Assembly: GCA_002509665.1 (NCBI GenBank)
Contig: DADN01000146.1
Span: 975 to 10,619 of the forward strand
Length of the DNA: 9,645 bases
Source of the DNA: Methanobacterium sp. UBA8
GTDB taxonomy: Archaea > Methanobacteriota > Methanobacteria > Methanobacteriales > Methanobacteriaceae
Direction of reading: 5' to 3'
Shown piece after piece: positions 7,344-9,645 of the stretch. The notes beneath the pieces are model-generated. The model worked only from the letters and a program-made list of their open reading frames with translations. It did no database searches and had not been told where the DNA came from. A program made the position numbers and the translations under genes. Within the stretch, counting starts at the first letter, position 1; every line of letters starts with the position of its first letter.

Positions 7344-7358
7344 CAAAAGATTTATATA
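7344..7358 (+). promoter_or_regulatory. Archaeal promoter (BRE plus TATA box) of the kdp operon
   Basis: CAAAAGA (7344-7350) followed by TTTATATA (7351-7358) is a textbook archaeal BRE/box A pair. Transcription should start about 25 bp downstream of the box centre, near 7377-7382, leaving a leader of about 115 nt before the first gene. Confidence 0.72.
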
Positions 7359-7481
7359 CTCGATATTGTAATACTGAAAGGCTTGGTGGAAAATTTAAAG
7401 TAAGCAATCAGAAGTTTTTATTCCGAATTTTCTGCTTCTATGCCTGTTTTACTGGAGGTTAACTGGAAAAATAGGCTATGT

Positions 7482-7488
7482 GAGGTGA
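7482..7488 (+). promoter_or_regulatory. Ribosome binding site of the 71-codon gene
   Basis: GAGGTGA matches the archaeal anti-Shine-Dalgarno perfectly and sits 6 nt before the ATG at 7495. It fixes the start and is the strongest evidence that this small frame is translated. A second SD-like GGAGGTTA at 7454-7461 has no start codon at usable spacing. Confidence 0.75.
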
Positions 7489-7494
7489 AATATT

Positions 7495-7710
7495 ATGGGC
7501 GTGAATATAACTAAAGCAAAACATGAAAGATATCGCGTATCCGATGATCATGTGTGGTCATCGCACTTAGAATGTTTAAAGAAAGACCTTCAGGGAATTA
7601 CTGAATACAAAAGTTTAGGTTTCAGTATGAACAAATACATACCTGAAGACAATATGGTGAGAAATGAAGATTTAAATGACTTTGATCATATTGAAGAGGG
7701 ATTTCTATGA
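7495..7710 (+). CDS. Small soluble protein of unknown function, first gene of the kdp operon
   Basis: I do not recognise this 71-residue protein. It has no hydrophobic segment long enough to span a membrane, is highly charged (acidic overall, with clusters such as NEDLNDFD and HIEEGF at the C-terminus) and has one Cys (27), two Trp/Phe-type aromatic spots and four His. The start is supported by a perfect ribosome binding site. Its stop overlaps the kdpA start as ATGA (7707-7710), and its last codons contain GAGGG (7696-7700), the kdpA ribosome binding site, so translation of kdpA is probably coupled to it. KdpF, which occupies this place in many bacterial operons, is a hydrophobic peptide of about 30 residues, so this protein is not KdpF. 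It may be a cytosolic regulator or assembly factor of Kdp, or chiefly a translated leader; neither is shown. Confidence 0.75.
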   Translation: MGVNITKAKHERYRVSDDHVWSSHLECLKKDLQGITEYKSLGFSMNKYIPEDNMVRNEDLNDFDHIEEGFL

Positions 7711-9407
7711 TAGAAGATGTGCTTCTTATCCTGTTGTTCCTGTTAATATTGACGCTTTTTGCCATACCGCTTGGTAAATATATGTCAAATGTTTTTACAG
7801 GTAAAAGAACTTTTATGGGGCCTGTTGTAAGGCCTGTGGAAAAATTCATTTACCGCATATGTTCTGTTGATGAAAATCAAGAAATGACGTGGAAGAGATA
7901 TGCATACTCGCTACTTATATTCAATATATTTGGAATACTGTTTCTTTTTGTTTTACAACTCATTCAAGGATATTTGCCGCTTAACCCTGAAAATATGGCG
8001 GGCGTTAGGTGGGATACAGCTCTAAACACGGCAATTTCTTTTGTTACAAACACCAACTGGCAGTCTTATGCTGGTGAAACTACCATGAGCTATCTAACTC
8101 AGATGCTCGGAATGACCGTACAAAACTTCTTATCAGCTTCAGTAGGTGTGGCTGCTCTTTTAGCTTTAATTAGAGGTTTCACACGTAAAAATTCAGATAC
8201 AATTGGTAATTTCTGGGTTGACTTAACTCGGACAACATTATATGTCCTTTTACCAATAGCTGTAGTTTTTGCCCTTATTTTTGCATCACAAGGGGTCGTT
8301 CAGACTTTAAGTCCTCATATAACTGCTCAAACTCTCGATGGAATCAATCAAACAATAGCAGTTGGCCCTGTTGCTTCACAGGAAGCAATAAAGATGATTG
8401 GTTCAAATGGTGGTGGTTTCTTCAATGCAAATTCTGCACATCCATTTGAAAATCCAAATGGGTTTACTAATCTACTGGAAACATTTGCAATTCTTATGAT
8501 ACCTATGGGACTTGTTTTTGCCTTTGGATATATAATAAGGAATTTCAAGCAGGGACTGGCTATATTTTCCGCTATGATGATACTGCTTGTAGCGGGAATG
8601 GGAGTTGCATACTGGTCTGAGAGCCAGCCGAATCTAATAATGGAGAAGATTGGTGTTTCTGGGGGAAATTTAGAGGGTAAAGAGTTAACGTTTGGTGTCG
8701 CAGAATCTGTTTTATGGGGAGTACCAACCACTTCAGTTTCTAATGGTGGGGTAAATTCAATGCACGATAGTGTAATGCCTCTTACGGGACTTGTTTACCT
8801 GTTCAATATGGGCATAGGTGAAATAATATTCGGTGGCCTTGGTGTAGGACTTATTGGAATGCTTTTTTATGTCATTTTGACCATGTTTATAGCAGGGTTA
8901 ATGATAGGAAGGACTCCAGAATTCCTTGGTAAAAAATTAGGACCTTATGAGATGACGATGGCCGTAATAGCTCTTGTAGTACCTGCTGCAATGATTCTTA
9001 TACTTACGGCTGTTGCCATAGTTCTACCAGACGGACTGGCAGGTCTTAATAATCCATCAGCTCATGGGCTGTCTGAAATACTCTATGCTTACTCATCGGC
9101 ACTTGCAAATAATGGTTCAGCATTTGCAGGTCTAACTGCTAATACCGTATTTTACAACCTGACATTAGGTTTAGGGATGTTTATAGGTAGATTTATAGTA
9201 ATAATACCTGCCCTCGCCATTGCAGGCTCATTAGCCAAAAAAGGAAAAGTCCCTATGAGTTCTGCTTCATTCCCGAGTACAAATGCACTTTTTGTCATCA
9301 TGCTGGTCAGCGTGGTGGTGATCGTGGGAGCTTTAACATTTTTCCCAGTGTATTCACTTGGACCAATACTTGAACAGTTATTCCTGCACGGGGGATTAAC
9401 CTTTTAA
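7707..9407 (+). CDS. kdpA: Potassium-transporting ATPase K+-binding/translocating subunit KdpA
   Basis: This 566-residue polytopic membrane protein (E. coli KdpA is 557) is unmistakable KdpA. All four pore-loop filter segments are present: TNTNWQ (114-119), GSNGGGFFNANSAHPFENP (232-250), TTSVSNGGVNSMHD (341-354) and ANNGSAFAG (467-475). Family knowledge: KdpA is the channel-like subunit that binds K+ with micromolar affinity and passes it to KdpB, which hydrolyses ATP; KdpC completes the complex in the cytoplasmic membrane. The first span (about 5-22) begins right after the start, so the N-terminus is as expected. The ATG overlaps the preceding stop and has GAGGG 6 nt upstream. kdpB follows after 13 nt. 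No residue of the filters looks damaged, so the pump subunit should be functional. The Kdp system is normally induced by K+ limitation. Confidence 0.97.
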   Translation: MIEDVLLILLFLLILTLFAIPLGKYMSNVFTGKRTFMGPVVRPVEKFIYRICSVDENQEMTWKRYAYSLLIFNIFGILFLFVLQLIQGYLPLNPENMAGVRWDTALNTAISFVTNTNWQSYAGETTMSYLTQMLGMTVQNFLSASVGVAALLALIRGFTRKNSDTIGNFWVDLTRTTLYVLLPIAVVFALIFASQGVVQTLSPHITAQTLDGINQTIAVGPVASQEAIKMIGSNGGGFFNANSAHPFENPNGFTNLLETFAILMIPMGLVFAFGYIIRNFKQGLAIFSAMMILLVAGMGVAYWSESQPNLIMEKIGVSGGNLEGKELTFGVAESVLWGVPTTSVSNGGVNSMHDSVMPLTGLVYLFNMGIGEIIFGGLGVGLIGMLFYVILTMFIAGLMIGRTPEFLGKKLGPYEMTMAVIALVVPAAMILILTAVAIVLPDGLAGLNNPSAHGLSEILYAYSSALANNGSAFAGLTANTVFYNLTLGLGMFIGRFIVIIPALAIAGSLAKKGKVPMSSASFPSTNALFVIMLVSVVVIVGALTFFPVYSLGPILEQLFLHGGLTF

Positions 9408-9420
9408 GGGGGGCTAAATC

Positions 9421-9645
9421 ATGAAAAACGAAAAATCAAGCACTATATTTGAACCAAAAACAGTGCTGGAAGCATTTAAAGGTTCATTTACAAGACTTAA
9501 TCCTATAACCCTCCTTAGAAACCCTGTAATTCTTGTGGTGGAAATAGGCGCGGTAATTACAACAGTAATAACTGTAATTAGTATATTTGGTGGAGGAAAT
9601 TTTTTATTCAACCTTCAAATAAGTATCTGGCTGTGGTTTACAGTT
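9421..9645 (+). CDS. kdpB: Potassium-transporting ATPase ATP-binding subunit KdpB (N-terminal 75 codons, truncated by window edge)
   Basis: The frame starts at ATG 9421 and is open to the last base. The visible part has the KdpB N-terminal signature: FEPKTVLEAFKGSF (10-23), RLNPITLLRNPVILVVEIGA (25-44) leading into the first span, and ISIWLWFTV (67-75) beginning the second. It resembles the same stretch of E. coli KdpB (FEP..., LNP, RNPV, GWLWITV). The catalytic P-type domains, including the phosphorylated Asp, lie beyond the window. A G-rich ribosome binding site (GGGGGG, 9408-9413), 7 nt before the ATG, directly follows the kdpA stop, supporting the start and one kdp transcript. Strong N-terminal match; it is distinct from the P3A ATPase at 4366-6807. 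Confidence 0.95.
   Translation, partial: MKNEKSSTIFEPKTVLEAFKGSFTRLNPITLLRNPVILVVEIGAVITTVITVISIFGGGNFLFNLQISIWLWFTV

Larger units (their letters stand above)
7140..7494. other. Divergent intergenic region between the microprotein gene and the kdp operon
   Basis: This 355-bp stretch carries the presumed microprotein promoter on the minus strand, a T10A4 tract (7219-7232) that may be intrinsically bent, the kdp regulatory palindrome and promoter (7322-7358), and the kdp leader (about 7380-7494). I saw no additional gene that can be supported and no recognizable structured RNA; stems in the leader are short (AGAAG 7410-7414 with CTTCT 7435-7439). Confidence 0.6.

Noticed and set aside
7380..7494. 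Known c-di-AMP (ydaO-type) or other K+-linked riboswitch in the kdp leader
   Set aside because: I could not find the conserved G/C-rich core or stable long stems of such riboswitches; the leader is A/T-rich with only short complementary stretches.
7440..7514. 24-codon plus-strand frame in the kdp leader overlapping the 71-codon gene
   Set aside because: No ribosome binding site precedes its ATG, its product has no notable features, and the overlapping frame has a perfect ribosome binding site.
8348..8731. 127-codon minus-strand open frame inside kdpA
   Set aside because: It is fully antisense to the conserved pore-loop region of kdpA, has no ribosome binding site and reads as a shadow of kdpA codon structure.
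1..9645. Mobile element, CRISPR array, tRNA or rRNA
   Set aside because: No transposase or integrase frame, terminal inverted repeats, regularly spaced repeats or G/C-rich RNA-gene islands were seen.

Overview
This AT-rich window looks like chromosomal DNA of a methanogenic archaeon, most likely of the Methanobacterium group. The reasons are the partial 5'-deoxyadenosine/SAH deaminase of the methanogen type, archaeal TATA boxes of the form TTTATATA, GGTGA-type ribosome binding sites, and proteins of archaeal character throughout. The genus is an inference. The dense part of the window is a cation-transport island for potassium and protons.

Layout: nt 1-1634 (+) holds the 3' part of an amidohydrolase deaminase gene (dadD/mtaD type), followed 5 nt later by a HAD-family phosphatase. 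Converging on it is a two-gene minus-strand operon (3852 down to 1706): trkA, an NAD-binding RCK regulatory subunit, then trkH, the K+-conducting membrane subunit. A 513-bp gene-free gap (3853-4365) follows. Next on the minus strand is a P3A-type (plasma-membrane H+-ATPase-like) P-type ATPase (6807 down to 4366). Upstream of it, on the same strand, is a 46-codon gene for a single-span membrane microprotein (7139 down to 6999). Divergent from these, on the plus strand from about 7350, is a kdp operon: a strong archaeal promoter, a leader of about 115 nt, a 71-codon soluble small gene of unknown function, kdpA (overlapping it by ATGA), and the first 75 codons of kdpB, which runs off the window end.

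How they fit together: Kdp is the ATP-driven high-affinity K+ importer, TrkAH is the lower-affinity K+ importer driven by ion or membrane-potential gradients, and a P3A ATPase would export H+ and build membrane potential. Together they form a plausible K+/pH homeostasis locus. The most interesting points are: (i) TCGGAA elements at almost the same distance (17 and 18 bp) upstream of TTTATATA boxes ahead of both trkAH and kdp, forming a tandem 10-bp repeat in one case and a perfect 11-bp palindrome in the other, which suggests a shared potassium regulator; (ii) a non-membrane 71-aa protein where KdpF often sits; (iii) the unannotated 46-aa membrane microprotein beside the P-type ATPase. No mobile elements, CRISPR arrays, tRNAs or rRNAs were seen.
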